Below are positions 1-12,147 of a DNA stretch of 64,000 nt, one piece after another. How positions within the stretch are numbered: the stretch's first letter is position 1; every line of letters starts with the position of its first letter. Origin of the DNA: Sipunculus nudus (lineage: Eukaryota > Annelida > Sipuncula > Golfingiida > Sipunculidae); NCBI GenBank assembly GCA_026874595.1, contig CM049318.1:47162456-47226455 (forward strand), written 5' to 3'. The position numbers were made by a program, and so were the translations under genes. The notes under the pieces were generated by a model. It did no database searches, was not told where the DNA came from, and saw only the letters and a program-made list of their open reading frames with translations.

Positions 1-480
1 CAGAAACATAGTGAAGATACAAATTTGATACAAAAACTCAAGTATCTGAACCACTAATGCATTGATCACCATGAATCTTTGCATGGATATTGGTTATGGG
101 GTGTTTCATCAGTTTCTGCAGACTTGTGGTGCCACCTGTATTTTTTTCAGTTTTTTAATGATTTTTAATCTTTATTTTTGAGACCTTAAAAGATGCATTC
201 ATCTGTTAACAGGGCACAAATCGTTATGACTGAACAAGAATCTTCTTACTTGACATCCAGGGAGGTCCATGAAAAGTCTTCTTGGAAACCTAAAATTAGG
301 TCTCTGTTACATATATTTTCAAGCTATGGGGATTACAAGTACCCCCCAGAATAATTGAAAAAATGATACCAAAGCAGGGCACAAATCATAACCATTTGAC
401 CTAGAATCTACTATTTTGACAACCAAGGAGGTCCATGAAAAGTCTTCTTATATATTATTATTATTATATTATTTCAGCAC
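1..480. repeat. Dispersed repeat family A, two adjacent degenerate units
   Basis: Two degenerate units start near 208 and 371 with a 'cagggcacaaatc' box, followed by 'gaggtccatgaaaagtcttc' and a 'taccccccagaataatt' box. The segment before them ends in 'tggtgccacctgta'. The same ordered boxes recur at 8881-10030 and 54260-54480, so this is a dispersed tandem family. No coding potential was seen. Confidence 0.75.
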
Positions 481-2380
481 CCCAGAAATAATGCAAAACA
501 CACACTAATTGCCTGATTCCTGAGGAACAGCTGGATGGATTGTCATCAGATTTGATGTGCTTATGGGTCTTCATAACTTCAGCTAATATGCATGAACTAT
601 GATGCCACCTACATTATCTTAATTTGTTTGCTGTGCAAGGACATATTGTCAACATGCCAATCTGCTGAGCGTCATGACCCATGGGTCACTTGTTATAGTT
701 AAAGCCATAAAACCAAGAACTTGTGATCGTTATTTAAATTTGAGAATTTTTTATATCCAGGATTCTCAACAGTTTCGCTTGACTAAAACTGTATAAATAC
801 GAGACATTGAGTGAATACTTTTAATTGTATTTGAATATGAATACAAATATTTAATAGTTCCATCATAAAAATGAATACAAATACAAATACAAATACAGGT
901 AAAACGAATGTATTTGAATGCAAGTGCAAATACTTTTATGAATACATTTAAAATATTATTTTAATAATCATTTGTTTCAATTATATTATTTAAAAAATCT
1001 TTTCAGATGATATACTATTAGTATTTTTTAATTAAAATTATATTTGACCCAATAATTGCAAACAATTTTAATGAAGAGTTAAACTCTCATATCATTTGTG
1101 CTAGTGCTACTCTTGGGTATAGGTAAACTGTAATTATTGAATAACAGTTAACTACTCTGTAAAAAGTATGATAATTAACATGACTTATAGTGGACATTTT
1201 TTTAAAAACTTCTGCTGCAATGTAGATAAAGCTATTAGGCCAAGTCATAATCTGTGTGACAATAGCACTCCTTTTCCAAATGTAAATAATATAAATGACA
1301 TCAGCCCTCTTCCCTCTCCAAGGATTTTATCATAACAATATGTGTGTGTGTGTGTGTGTGTGTTAAGGATCGCTGTGTAAGCACCCTGCTAACTATTCAA
1401 AATAATCGACCGAGTGTCATGACCTATGGCTCACTTGATATATACAATAAAAATTGCTCGGCAGTTTCACAAAAGTCTTTGAAAAGGCTTTGGAATAGGT
1501 AGAGAAAAGTCTCTAAAAGTCTTTGAATCACTCAGGACTATGAACCCTGCTTGAGCGCTGCACACAAGACTTGTGACGCCACCTATATTTTTTTTGCATG
1601 GTGTTTAGCCGCACGTCTATATTTGGGTAAAATGACACGTGTATCAGGATTGGTAGTGGCCTGATGTGGTGTCCTGAAATTGTGCATGTCCATACATCTT
1701 GGAAAGGTTTCTCACATTACCGGTGGTGCCATCTACAATCGGTTTTGCGTAGCGCCAATCTTCCATATATCACATGGGAAGCTAAATATACATGCCTGAA
1801 AACTAACATGTCCACAGACATTGGATAGTTATATTCTGTAAGCAAAACTAGTCCCGCCATCTAAAATCGTTTTCTCATGACGCCCTTCCGTGCATCTTAT
1901 TTTGAGTGAAAACACAGTATCCACTGAACAGGCCCACCAGCAAGTCAATATTGGCAGTTGTTAGCGAACCTGTGAGCTTATGCGATGGTGCGGCGTCGTC
2001 TGTCGTGCGTCGTCTGTACGTTAACCATAGCTATCTCAAAAACGGCAGAAGCTAGCATCACCATTTTTTTGCAAATAATTAGTCATCCGAATAACTCGAT
2101 CGGAATTTTGTTTAGTTTTTTTTATAACTGCATTTTTTTAGATTTTATAGGGGAAAAGCTAAAAAGCTTTAAAAATCTTCTTCTCCAAAACTGTCCAGCC
2201 AAATTGTCCAATGTTTCACAGAAATGATCCCTGGAACAATCTCTCTCAAGTTTGTACGAATGGTTCCAGTTCGGAGATTTTTGGTCGAGTTACAGGAGGT
2301 TGAACTTAGTCATCTGTCCAAAAAAGCACATTAAAATTAAAATCTCAGAAACGGCTAGAGCTATCATCACCAAATTTTAT
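481..2380. other. Non-coding stretch, no gene recognised
   Basis: AT-rich sequence with a low-complexity 'aatacaaatac' patch at about 830-960 and a (TG)n microsatellite at 1341-1363. Weak pieces of the dispersed repeats occur around 1560-1960 ('gtgacgccacctat'). The short open frame at 1985-2227 shows no recognisable domain and I do not call it. Confidence 0.5.
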
Positions 2381-2422
2381 ACCAATGTTTGTCACATATG
2401 TCATATCTGAAATTGAGGTATT

Positions 2423-2434
2423 GGTGGCGCCACC
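2423..2434. repeat. GGTGGCGCCACC palindrome inside family B repeat
   Basis: This perfect 12-nt palindrome is the hallmark of the dispersed repeats. The surrounding 2340-2540 segment ('gaaattgaggt...', 'gatgaaactgttaagcag') is recognisably paralogous to 61910-62060 near the right end of the window. Confidence 0.75.
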
Positions 2435-2879
2435 TGCATTGATGTGTTTTTACAAGCAAAAATGTAATTTTAAACTCTTCTAGCTTATACACTGTTTTAT
2501 GATGAAACTGTTAAGCAGATTGGTTTAAACTTTACAAGATTTATTCTATGGTTCGTAGGTTCTGCCAGTTTTATGAGAATAGATTGGGTAAATACAGCTT
2601 TAAAAAGCATTATAGCCAATTGAAAAAGGCTTTCTGTATTTGAAAACAGATTTGACAACATGCTGAGTAGCAGCCAAGTCAAGAGGTCACACAGTACAAA
2701 CATGGCAACTGACCTGGCTCTGGGGGGTGTCTAGACAATGTGTCTGGTCGTTCCCAGATTATTGGAACTATATCTTTCAACTGTTTGAAAAAACTTGGTT
2801 TGCATTTTAAGCGAATCGGGGTTATCATCAGGTCACATGTGAACTGCTGCGCCCTCATTTTTGGTTGACATCTGACCTT

Positions 2880-4040
2880 TCCTGGCTGCCCAGCGTCCAT
2901 TTGTGCGTCTGTTTCCACACATAAACCCGCATATCTCGGAAACCGTTTGACCGATCAGGCTGAAAATTTTGCACAAATGTAGCCCTTTGATAGCTTTATA
3001 ACATACACAAAAAATGGTGGCGCCACCTGCAACCATTTTTGCACAGCGTCCATCTGTTCATCTGCCTTGGGATAATATCACTCATATCTCAGCAGTGGTT
3101 TGACTTTTCCACCTGAAATTTTGCAGGTTTATACATCCTGGACAGCTTTCCCGATTTTATGACAGGTGGCGCCACCTACATTTACGTTTACTATGCAGAC
3201 ATCCTAGCTCAAATTTCGGGAACCGTTTGACCGATTGAGCAAAAATTTTGCATGTGTATAGATCACACATAGCTCTTCATCATAGGCAAAACTGGTGGCG
3301 CCACCTGCAACCATTTTTGCACAGCGTCCATCTGTTCTTCTGCCTTGGGATAAAATCACTCCTATCTCAGCAGTAGTTTGACTTTTCCACCTGAAATTTT
3401 GCAGGTTTATACATCCTGGACAACTTTCTCGATTTTATGACAGGTGGCGCCACCTACATTCACGTTTACGCTGCAAACATCCAAACTCATATCTCGGGAA
3501 CCATTTGACCGATTGGCCCAAAATTTTGCATGTGTATAGATCTCACATAGATCTTTATCATATGCAAAACTGGTGGCACCTCCTGCAACCATTTTTGCAC
3601 CGTCTGTTTGTCTGCCGTGGGCTAAAAATCACTCATATCTCAGCAGTAGTTTGACTTATCTGCCTAAAATTTTGCATGTTTATACATCTTGGATAGCTTT
3701 CTCAATTTTTTGGCAGGTGGCGCCACCTACATCTATGTTTACGCTGCAGACATTCAGGCTTATATCTCAGGACTGGTTTGACATATCCCCCTGAAATTTT
3801 GCATGTGTATAGATCTCACAAAGTTCTAAATCATACACAATATTTGGAGGCGCCACCTGCCACCCATTTTTGCACAGCGTCCTTCAGTTTGTCTGTTGTG
3901 GGATAAAATTACTCATATACAAGTAGTGATTTGACTTATCTGCTTAAAATTTTGCATATGTATACAACTTGGACAGCTTTCTTGATTTTGTGGTAGTTGG
4001 CGCAACTTGCATACACATTTCGACTGCAGACATCCATGCT
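2880..4040. repeat. Family B tandem array, about 280-bp units with GGTGGCGCCACC palindromes
   Basis: About four units of roughly 280 bp. Each contains two half-units with a 'tctcagcagtrgtttgac' or 'tctcgggaaccgtttgacc' box, a 'gaaattttgcatgtgtata' box and a GGTGGCGCCACC palindrome. Perfect palindromes start at 3016, 3165, 3294, 3443 and 3716; diverged ones lie near 3571 and 3847. Short open frames here are repeat-derived. Confidence 0.85.
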
Positions 4041-4860
4041 AATATGCAACACACCTCACTCTATTTCCCCTTGCCTCTCAATCCATGCCTCACTTCACCC
4101 ATCCCACTCTGATTTCGGCGGATACACGTATAGTCGCTTGTCGACTACCCGTATTCTAGTTCGAAGATGATTTAGGTCGACAAGCCTTATGGAGCTTTCA
4201 CCACGTGCGCCTCCTCTAAATCCCTGTGCTCTTGCTTGCGGATTGTGCCGCCTCTGACCACTTTCTTTACTGCCGGTTATTCCAATAGTACCGTAGTTTC
4301 TCGACGGGGCACTCAATATATTGTAAAATCAGCCTTCATTGTAATAAGCAGAAGCGGATCCGGGGGAAGGGGGCCCAGGGGGTCCTGAACCCCCCCCCCC
4401 CTTTCCTGTCGCCGCAACCTTTTTAGCGAACCTTAAGCTAAAAAAAGATTTTGAAATGTTCTTCTCTGAAACCATGCTGCCTAATTGTCCGTTCATGTCC
4501 CAATAATCCTCTCTGGCAAAAAGAACATATCCGAAATATCATGACTGGTACATCCTACTTTTAAAATTTCCTAGTCCTAAAGGTACAGGTTCGAAACGTC
4601 CATTTAGCTTAAATCATAATGTCTAAGGTAGATATGCAGGACATAAGAGGAACAATATTAAATTTAAAAAATGAACCTCCATTCCTACTCGAAACTTTTC
4701 GCACAGGTTCGCATTAAGCCTGTAGGCCTTGTTTAGGGTTTCAGACAAAATTTTACGGCCTCATTTCCAGACCTGTAGACCTTTTTTAAGGAATTTTATA
4801 TATATTTTATTATATCCTGGGTTGTAACCCCCCTCCCCCCTTTACCTGAATCCTGGACAG
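4041..4860. other. No gene recognised; contains a C12 tract
   Basis: A C12 homopolymer lies at 4390-4401. A more GC-rich patch at 4095-4316 is open on the - strand for 73 codons, but it has no recognisable domain and could be a degraded repeat. Nothing else was recognised. Confidence 0.4.
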
Positions 4861-5110
4861 CGACCGTTATTGTAACCGCCAAAACGGATACTATGTTTTC
4901 ACAAGGGTTCCGCCGCCCCGTTCGTCTACCAACTCCTTTGAGACCTGTGGACCGATCTTTCTGAAATCCGGTGTAATTGTTGGGTCACATGTGAACTTGT
5001 GCCTAACACAGTGTGGTGGCGCCACCTGGAATCCTTTGGGGCACAGTGTCCACCCGTGCATCTAAGTGATAACAGCCCGTATTTCAGGAGTAGTTCAATG
5101 TTTAGTAAAA
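4860..5110. repeat. Family B fragment
   Basis: The segment 'ggttccgccgcccc ... gagacctgtggaccgatc' followed by a GGTGGCGCCACC palindrome at 5015-5026 matches 62110-62330 closely in order and spacing. This shows that the two ends of the window share one repeat family. Confidence 0.75.
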
Positions 5111-5486
5111 CGGTCCTTTTACAACCTCATAAAGACTCTAGAACGCATCCTTTAAAGGCCTTTAAAGTTTAATAATCGTCAAAAATCGTAAAATAGATAT
5201 TTTTAATGAAAAACCTACCCTTATTGTTGTTTGTTATATCTCTCTTGTCACCAAAACACGTTTCTGACGTTATAGTGTATCAGCATTTTAATTCGTATGC
5301 CAATCCCACGTGGGGTGTATATAGGACCACTCGTCGGCTCGGCAAGAACCAACAGAGTAATCAATGGCTTATTGGTTACCAATTAACTGGCGGTGCAAGG
5401 TACATGGTTGATTGACAGGCGTGCGAAGGCCGCTGGTCAGTCGGCATGGAATGTTTTTATCTTTATTACCGACATTTGATAATTGC

Positions 5487-5985
5487 AATAATAGTCCAAT
5501 GTAAAGCTCTTGTTGTTATCCCGAAAACGAACTTGAGACAGGCAGCACCAAATTGTACAGAGTTAGTAATAGTAAAATCCCTGAAATTACTGGATAATCG
5601 GGTAGATCCTACAACTGACTAACACGCTTCCGTGTCCGCTGGAATATTTCTCTCACCTCTCTCTGGGCTCTTAAAACATAGCCCCTATTTAGATCCTTTC
5701 ATCCGAAAACTCTAGAAAATTCCCTTTCACGAACAATCGAAACAACCTTACATAATACACACGCTCAAAGAACATACTAGAACAAAGAACGCTGTGTATC
5801 TACACGCCAGGTTTCAACCAATGCGGATTAAACCGAGCCTGCAACATCCGGCCAGGCGAGGCCGCTACAACACAAGCTACGCGTGGAACACGAACCAAAT
5901 GTCAACAAGGCATGACGCACCCCTGCGCACAATAAAAGAAACACATGCAATACCACTGCACACAATAAAAAGGGCACCTGTAACA
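5487..5985 (-). mobile_element. Truncated LTR of the local Ty3/gypsy family
   Basis: The segment from 'ataatagtccaatgtaaagctcttg' to 'aagggcacctgtaaca' matches the LTRs of the element at 14404-21654 in the same order and orientation. The first approximately 350 bp of the + strand reading, including the 'tgttac...aacctaatatcaacagatcacg' end, are missing. No target duplication was found. Confidence 0.85.
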
Positions 5986-6189
5986 AGTGCCACCCTATAC
6001 GGGTACAGATCGTGGTATCAAGTACTAGTATACGCCTAGCCCTAGCTTCCGTGCTCTCTTCCCATAGTCCAAGGAATGAAGGACTTAGGTTGGACAAAAA
6101 TGTTACCAAAGGTTTCTCACCTGAAATAAATTCATTTATTGTGTCTTAGTGCACAAAAAACCCACTTGATTCCACCCATGGCAAAGCGT

Positions 6190-6664
6190 CATTTTCATCC
6201 CAAATCCAAGATGGATGGAATTATGAGGTGAAATATTTAAATTGCCATAATTCCATAACTAACTGGCATAAAAACACATTTAAGGTGTCATTTCGATGCG
6301 TGTTCATTTGGTGACACATCTGAGGTCATGAACGGTCCTCTTCAGGCATTAAGATAAAGATAAATGTCAAAGCGCCTCCTGATATGGGAACCTTTTTCAA
6401 CAAAGTGCTATATTAATATATTTGAAGTGTCATTTCAGTTTGACATTAGGATGCCCATTCATTTTGACCTCTGAGGTCATAACAGGTTCGTATCATGCAT
6501 TAAGGTCAAGGTCAATGTCGTACTTCCAAAAGAAAAAGCAACAATCGCCAAGATATGATATCGCATGTTTTGACAAGAAAGTGGCATAGAAATACATTTA
6601 TGTTGTCATTTCTTACTATCTTTAGAATGCCCATGCATTTGATGGACTTCCTAGACCTGAAAAT
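6190..6664. repeat. Tandem repeat of about 170 bp with AGGTCA boxes, left part
   Basis: Units of about 150-177 bp share 'gtcatttca', 'gatgcccattcattt', 'gaggtcataa' and 'cattaaggtcaaggtcaatg'. Anchors lie at about 6307, 6459 and 6630 here and continue at about 7720, 7890 and 8067 after the inserted solo LTR. Confidence 0.8.
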
Positions 6665-7584
6665 TGTTATGGAACCTAATATCAACAGATCACGTATGCG
6701 TGATATACATAAATTTTGTAATGGAGAAAAAAATCAGAGTCTGTAACACTATTTCCCCTAGCGCGAAATGTCTAGGGGAATGAATAAAGAAGTCAGTGGT
6801 TTTTAGTTAACGAATAACCATAATTTATTCTTAAAACAACCCTAACTTTACAATTCACTAAATCAATACAATTACACACTATAACAGCAGTATAACAACA
6901 AATCAATACAATTAAACAGTAAAATAAACGAAGTGCACAGTACCTGGATACCACCACTGTCACAGCGATAAGTTCTTTAAAATGTATGAACCTGACGAAC
7001 AGTTCACACGAATTCTCTCGGAGAATAACAGTCCAACGTAAAGCTCTTGTAACAATCAAGAAAGTAAACTTAAGACTAAATAAGATTCGTCACAAATCAA
7101 GAAGGAAGTCTGAAGAAAATCTATAATTGCCGCACTTATCGGAATAGGTTCAACAAACTGACATACACGCTTCCGTGCCCGATGGAATATTCTCATACCT
7201 CTCTTTCGCTTTAAAACAGCCCCCTATTCATAACTTCTCACCTCCAGCCGAGAAGCTTCTATTTCTCGAACAATCTAAAGAATCTAACATAATACACAGT
7301 AAACACGCGTTACAGGAATCATCTAGAAAACATCGCTGTATCGCTGCATACCAGGGTCCACACGTGAGCCCGACCCGGCTCGGCCAGGCGAGAAAGCCCC
7401 AAGCTAGCATGACGAAAGTTCAACCAGTACGGATTAAACTGCAATACCCGGCCAGGCGAGGCCGTTACAACACGAGTTATGCGTGGCACACAAACAAAAT
7501 GCCAACAACACATGGAACATCCGTGTGCACAATTAAACAATCATCTATAAGACCTGTGCACACAATAAAAGGGTACCTGTAACA
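6665..7584 (-). mobile_element. Solo LTR (920 bp) with 4-bp target duplication
   Basis: The LTR runs from tgttatggaacctaat to gggtacctgtaaca. It is the longest LTR version in the window and carries the segment around 7320-7420 ('gggtccacacgtgagc') that is missing from the 3' LTR of the full element. It is flanked by AAAT at 6661-6664 and 7585-7588. Removing the LTR restores the surrounding 170-bp tandem unit. No internal retrotransposon sequence is attached, so it is a solo LTR from LTR-LTR recombination. Confidence 0.9.
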
Positions 7585-8180
7585 AAATGCATATACCATG
7601 CAACAAGGTCAAAGTCAAATTTGGGAGAAAAAAGCAATACTCCCCATAGTGTGATACTTTTTCCAACGTGTCATAAAAACATGTATTAAGTGTCATTTAG
7701 ACTTTAGGATGCTTAGGATGCCCATTTATTTGTTGATACTACGATGTCATAAAAGGTACCTATCGAGCAATAATATCAAGGTTTAAGCCAAATTTGGATA
7801 AAATATAGCAACAATCGCCACGATATATCAGGTTTCTGTAGTAAAGTGACATAGAAACATCCAAAAGGTTATTTTCATCTTAAGATGAAAAGATGCACAT
7901 TCATTTGGTGATAGTTTTGAGGCACGGAAATGTTCATATCATGCATTTAGGTCAAGGTCAAGGTTTTAGGTGAACAGTTAAACTTTCCATGATATGGCAT
8001 GTGTTTTTGCAAACAAGTGACATAGAAAAACATTAAGGGCATCACTTCCAGCTAACTATAGAGTTCCCACTTATTTGGTGATAATTCTTAGGTCATAATT
8101 GGAACATATCATTCATCATATCCAAGGTTAATATCAAATTTGGTTGGGGATATAAGCCAAACTCGATATATGATATGTTT
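7585..8180. repeat. Tandem repeat of about 170 bp with AGGTCA boxes, right part
   Basis: This continues the 6190-6664 array across the LTR insertion. 'catgcaacaaggtcaaagtc' resumes exactly where the left part stops within the unit. 'taggtcaaggtcaagg' occurs near 7950. Confidence 0.8.
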
Positions 8181-8880
8181 CACTGACACTATGCTGACAC
8201 CACAGTTAAGACGATGTAGTTTAATTCTTTTTTATGCTTACATCAAAACGGACAATTTGTAAAACTACATGAAAGAGTAGTTAGAATTTTACCCCATAAA
8301 AAGGACTACTCTGTCGGCATTCTTTAGGTAGACGTGATACAATCTGAGGGCCATGAGGCATTGACAAAGTTCATTCTCCCATAATCATCGTATATATCAT
8401 CAGGCCGAAGCATCGTGTGGCTTTGCGATCACCCCTGAAACAAAAGGTTTGAAACCATCCTCCCTAGTGCTCATCAGAATCACACAACCAACAGCAACTA
8501 AAACTCGGCAGGTATATATTTATTGTATTACTATTCCCCTATAATTGCACCTTATTATTTTGGCAGGCACATTCTGTGTTCTTGGACGTGGAAGAACATG
8601 ACCTGTAGAAGTTGACACTCTGAGCTGAAACTTTGCAACTCGAGTAGATGTGGGATTTTTTGGTGTATTTCCTCGATCTCCATGCTTGCCATTCTGATAT
8701 TTTAGGTAATTCGGAGACATGAAGTTAGCAGCTGGCTCTTTTGTGTGTGCTGCATACTGTAGGACCTTGAGGTGGTATCACAACCACTTACAAGCACATG
8801 GATTAGACACTTTGTTGAGGCTTTTTCAAAGTAGTTATACTAATTGACTGTTTTGCTGTTACTACGGATAGGTTGAAAGT
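8181..8880. other. No gene recognised
   Basis: Unique-looking sequence. I found no open frame with a recognisable domain. The - strand frame at 8520-8720 has no family features. Confidence 0.4.
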
Positions 8881-10030
8881 CTTGCCGTCCGTTAGCAGGC
8901 CACAAATCGTAACCGATGACTGTAGGAACCTGTAACTGAAAATCAGGGAGGTCAATAACAAATCTCCTTGTTAACCTGAAATTATTTCACTCCTCCGAGC
9001 TATCGGGGCTTGTAAGTACTCCCCAGAATAATTAAAAATTTGATACAAAACCTCCAATATCTTGATAATTAATGCATGGATTGTCCTGAATCTTTCCATG
9101 AATATTCACCATGATTATGGTTGTTAGTTCCCAAAAACTAGTGGCGCCCCCTGTAGTTTACTAATTTTGACGATTTTTAGTTCAGCTGACTGAAAGTCAT
9201 TTGAGCTATAGCGATCACTTTTTGTCCGTTGTCGGTCCGTCTGTTAACAGGGCACAAATTGTAATCGCTGGACCCAGGAACTACTAACTTAAAACCCATA
9301 GACGTCCATAATGAAAATCCTTGGAAACCTGGAATTAGGTCACTGTGACCTATATCCCCCGAGCTATGGATTTCAAAAGTACCCTCCCCCAGAATATTAA
9401 AAAAAAATGATATAAAAGCTCCAATATCTGAATAACTTATGCATTGATTGCCATAATTCTTTCCATGCATGCTGATCATTAAGTGTTTCATAATTTCCTG
9501 AAAATTGGTGGCACCAACTGTGTTTTTTTTTCCAATTTGTAAGTATTAATTCTCTATTTTTGAGATATTCAGGTTAGGCAGTTTGTCCGTAAACAGGACA
9601 CAAATTATAACCTTTAGACCTAGAAACCTCTAACTGTACATCGAGGGAGGTCCCAGGCTAATCTCCTGTGAAACCTGAAATTACGATTTTTGGGTTACCT
9701 ATATTTTGCAAACTACATTCTTAAAACATGATTTTGAGCACCCTGTTAAATGAGGCACAAATTGTATCCGCTAGGTCTAGAATCTTCCAACGTTACACCA
9801 CAGGAGGTCCATAAAAATCTCATTGAAAACCTGAAATTAGGTTACTGTGACTTATATCCTTTGAGCTATGTGGCTCAACAGTATCCCCCAGAATAATTAA
9901 GAAATTGAAACAAAAGTTTCAGTGTCTGAATGACTAATGCATTGGTTGCCATTATTCTTTCCATGCATATTGATCATTAAGTGTTTCATCATTTTCTTAA
10001 GACTGGTGGCGCCACCTGTATTTTTTCAGC
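8881..10030. repeat. Dispersed repeat family A, about four tandem units
   Basis: Units start near 8891, 9240, 9590 and 9745 with 'gttaacagggcacaaattgtaa'-like boxes, then 'gaggtcca', 'cctgaaattaggt' and 'agaataatta'. The last unit ends with a perfect GGTGGCGCCACC at 10005-10016. The spacing is about 350 bp where intact. Open frames here are chance products. Confidence 0.8.
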
Positions 10031-11402
10031 AATGCCAGCGATCGGAAAAGGAAAGAGCATGTGTTGCTGCTAGTTATTCAGTGTTTAAATTGTGCATGTA
10101 TGATGAATGAGTGGAGTTGCAAGCTGTTAACTGGATTATGGTGCATGGCAGTTCGAATGTGTGCGTAGAGTGTTGAGAGTAATCGTTGCTAATCAGTCAC
10201 TTCACACCTGACGCGTGTTCCAGCGCGGTGGCCATAACCTAGTCGTGACAACCCGACTCGATGGGCACTGATAATTGGGCTGGTAAGCAACCTGAGGCGT
10301 GGTACAAGCAATATCGAGGATGCATCGTAGTGGCTTTCCGTCATATTGCTTTCATTTTGTGGTAAACAGCCCATAATCTTAGCATTAGGCTACGAACGAT
10401 GAATTAACACAAAATAATACATGTGAACTCACAACACAAATTGAAACTCCGTCTCTATGGTAACGAGTCATTTTCTGTATCGCGTAGAAGTTGGCTGCGT
10501 CCAGTGAGTCACCCTTTCGAGCCATGCTTGCATTCATGCGGTCAGATATTCAACAAACATGTGGAGGGGTTTACCAATATGCTCGGTTAAAATGGAACTT
10601 TTCTCGGTCATGTTTAGTGTTGTTAGAGAGTATAGTAAAAAGCTAACGGTTGGTCTTGTTTATGTCGATTGACAGTGCACCTGCAGGCCATAACGACAGG
10701 AATGCCGAAATATTTGCATTCTCTTAGAGCCTTAAAGTGCGTTCGTGGCTGAAGGATGTAACGGCTCTAGGGCATCCAGTAAGCTGGTCGTAGACTCTCT
10801 AAAGTCAGAAGGCCGGAATGGCGCTACCCATGACCTAATTACCGATGACCAGTCCCTCGGGGCAGTAAGCTCCGTCTACTCCTGTCTGACAGTTTTTGAG
10901 AGGTCAATTCGCATTATATTTCGTCTTTTTCACCATAACAAACGATTTCATGTTCAACTTAGTATGTAAAAAATACATGACTGTCACTTGCGCTTATATT
11001 CTTGTTTCCCATTGAAAACGAAATTACTCTTCCAAAACAGCCTATATAGAGCTTTCTGGACAATATACACTATCTTTAAAATCTTAAAACAACCGATTTA
11101 ATAATTGCCAAACGTAAAACTGTGAAATATAATATAATTATATTCACAATTCTGATTACTGTTAGTGTTACGTTCAAACACCAAGAAAGTTGGCAGTGTA
11201 TCTTTTGTCACCATTTTACACAAATGTATTTACCAGGTCAGGTAATTATAAATGAGAGCCCGACTGGATAATAAGATATAGCCAGGGAAAACGTAGTTAG
11301 TGATATTTCATTATGTTGAGTTTATCTTTTTCATTGTTTGTCATGATTTTTTTTTTATCAAATGTTCAACTCAGTAGACTATGGCTTGTTATGATTGGCT
11401 GA
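10031..11402. other. No gene recognised
   Basis: Mixed GC (10180-10400) and AT-rich (10900-11350) sequence. Short open frames at 10189-10374 (-) and 10745-10969 (+) show no domain, signal peptide or splice context that would support a gene. Confidence 0.4.
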
Positions 11403-11575
11403 CTAGACATTCTGAAGGTCTAGACATGCGTATAGGAGACTTATCTAGTAGTTTCCATGTCTGTGGAACATTCGTTGTCTGGAACTTTCCAGAGGTTTCT
11501 TTGTGTAAGGTATATATAGGCCGGCTCCAGGGCCGGGGAGTAAGTTAGAGTCAGAGCGAGAGAGTGTCAGTCTAG
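11403..11575 (+). promoter_or_regulatory. Promoter-like head segment, copy 1 (HSE-like half-sites plus TATA box)
   Basis: The head contains an inverted repeat CTAGAC...GTCTAG and two GAAnnTTC heat-shock-element-like cores (GAACATTC 11466-11473, GAACTTTC 11482-11489). A TATATATAGG box follows at 11511-11520, about 25-50 bp before a purine-rich 'gagtaagttagagtcagagcg' stretch. That spacing resembles a heat-inducible core promoter or an LTR U3/R boundary. No coding exon follows; only the 50-bp repeats do. Function is inference. Confidence 0.4.
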
Positions 11576-11973
11576 ACGTAAGCCAGACGTGTCGTGAAGG
11601 GAATTAGTCGAGGAAGTCAGTCTAGACGTCAGCCAGACATGTTGTGGTGGGAGTTAGTCGAGAAAGTCAGTCTAGACGTCAGCCAGACGCGTTGTGAAGG
11701 GAGTTAGTCGAGGAAGTCAGTCTTGACCTCAGCCGGACGTGTCGTGAAGAGAGTTAGTCGAGGAAGTCAGTCTAGACCTCAGCCAGACGTGTCGTGAAGG
11801 GAGTTAGTCGAGGAAGTCAGTCTAGACGTCAGCCAGACGTGATGTGAAGGGAGTTAGTCGAGGAAGTCAGTCTAGACGTCAGCCAGACGTGTCGTGAAGG
11901 GAGTAAGTCGAGAAAGTCAGTCTAGACCTCAGTCAGACGTGTCGTGAAGGGAATTAGTCTCACAAATATCAGT

Positions 11974-12147
11974 CTAGACATTCTGGAGGTCTAGACATGC
12001 GTTTAGGAGACTTATCTAGTAGTTTCCATGTAGAGAAATCTGTGGAACATTCGTTGTCTGGAACTTTCCAGAGTTTTCTTTGTGTAAGGTATATATTGGC
12101 CGGCTCCAGGGCCGGGGAGTAAGTTAGAGTCAGAGCGAGAAAGTGTC
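11974..12147 (+). promoter_or_regulatory. Promoter-like head segment, copy 2
   Basis: A near-identical duplicate of 11403-11575, with the same GAAnnTTC cores and a TATATATT box at 12090-12097. It has a small insertion ('agagaaat') and a few substitutions. It heads the second 50-bp repeat block. Confidence 0.4.

Noticed and set aside
4095-4316. 73-codon basic frame on the - strand
   Set aside because: GC-richer than its surroundings but without any family features.
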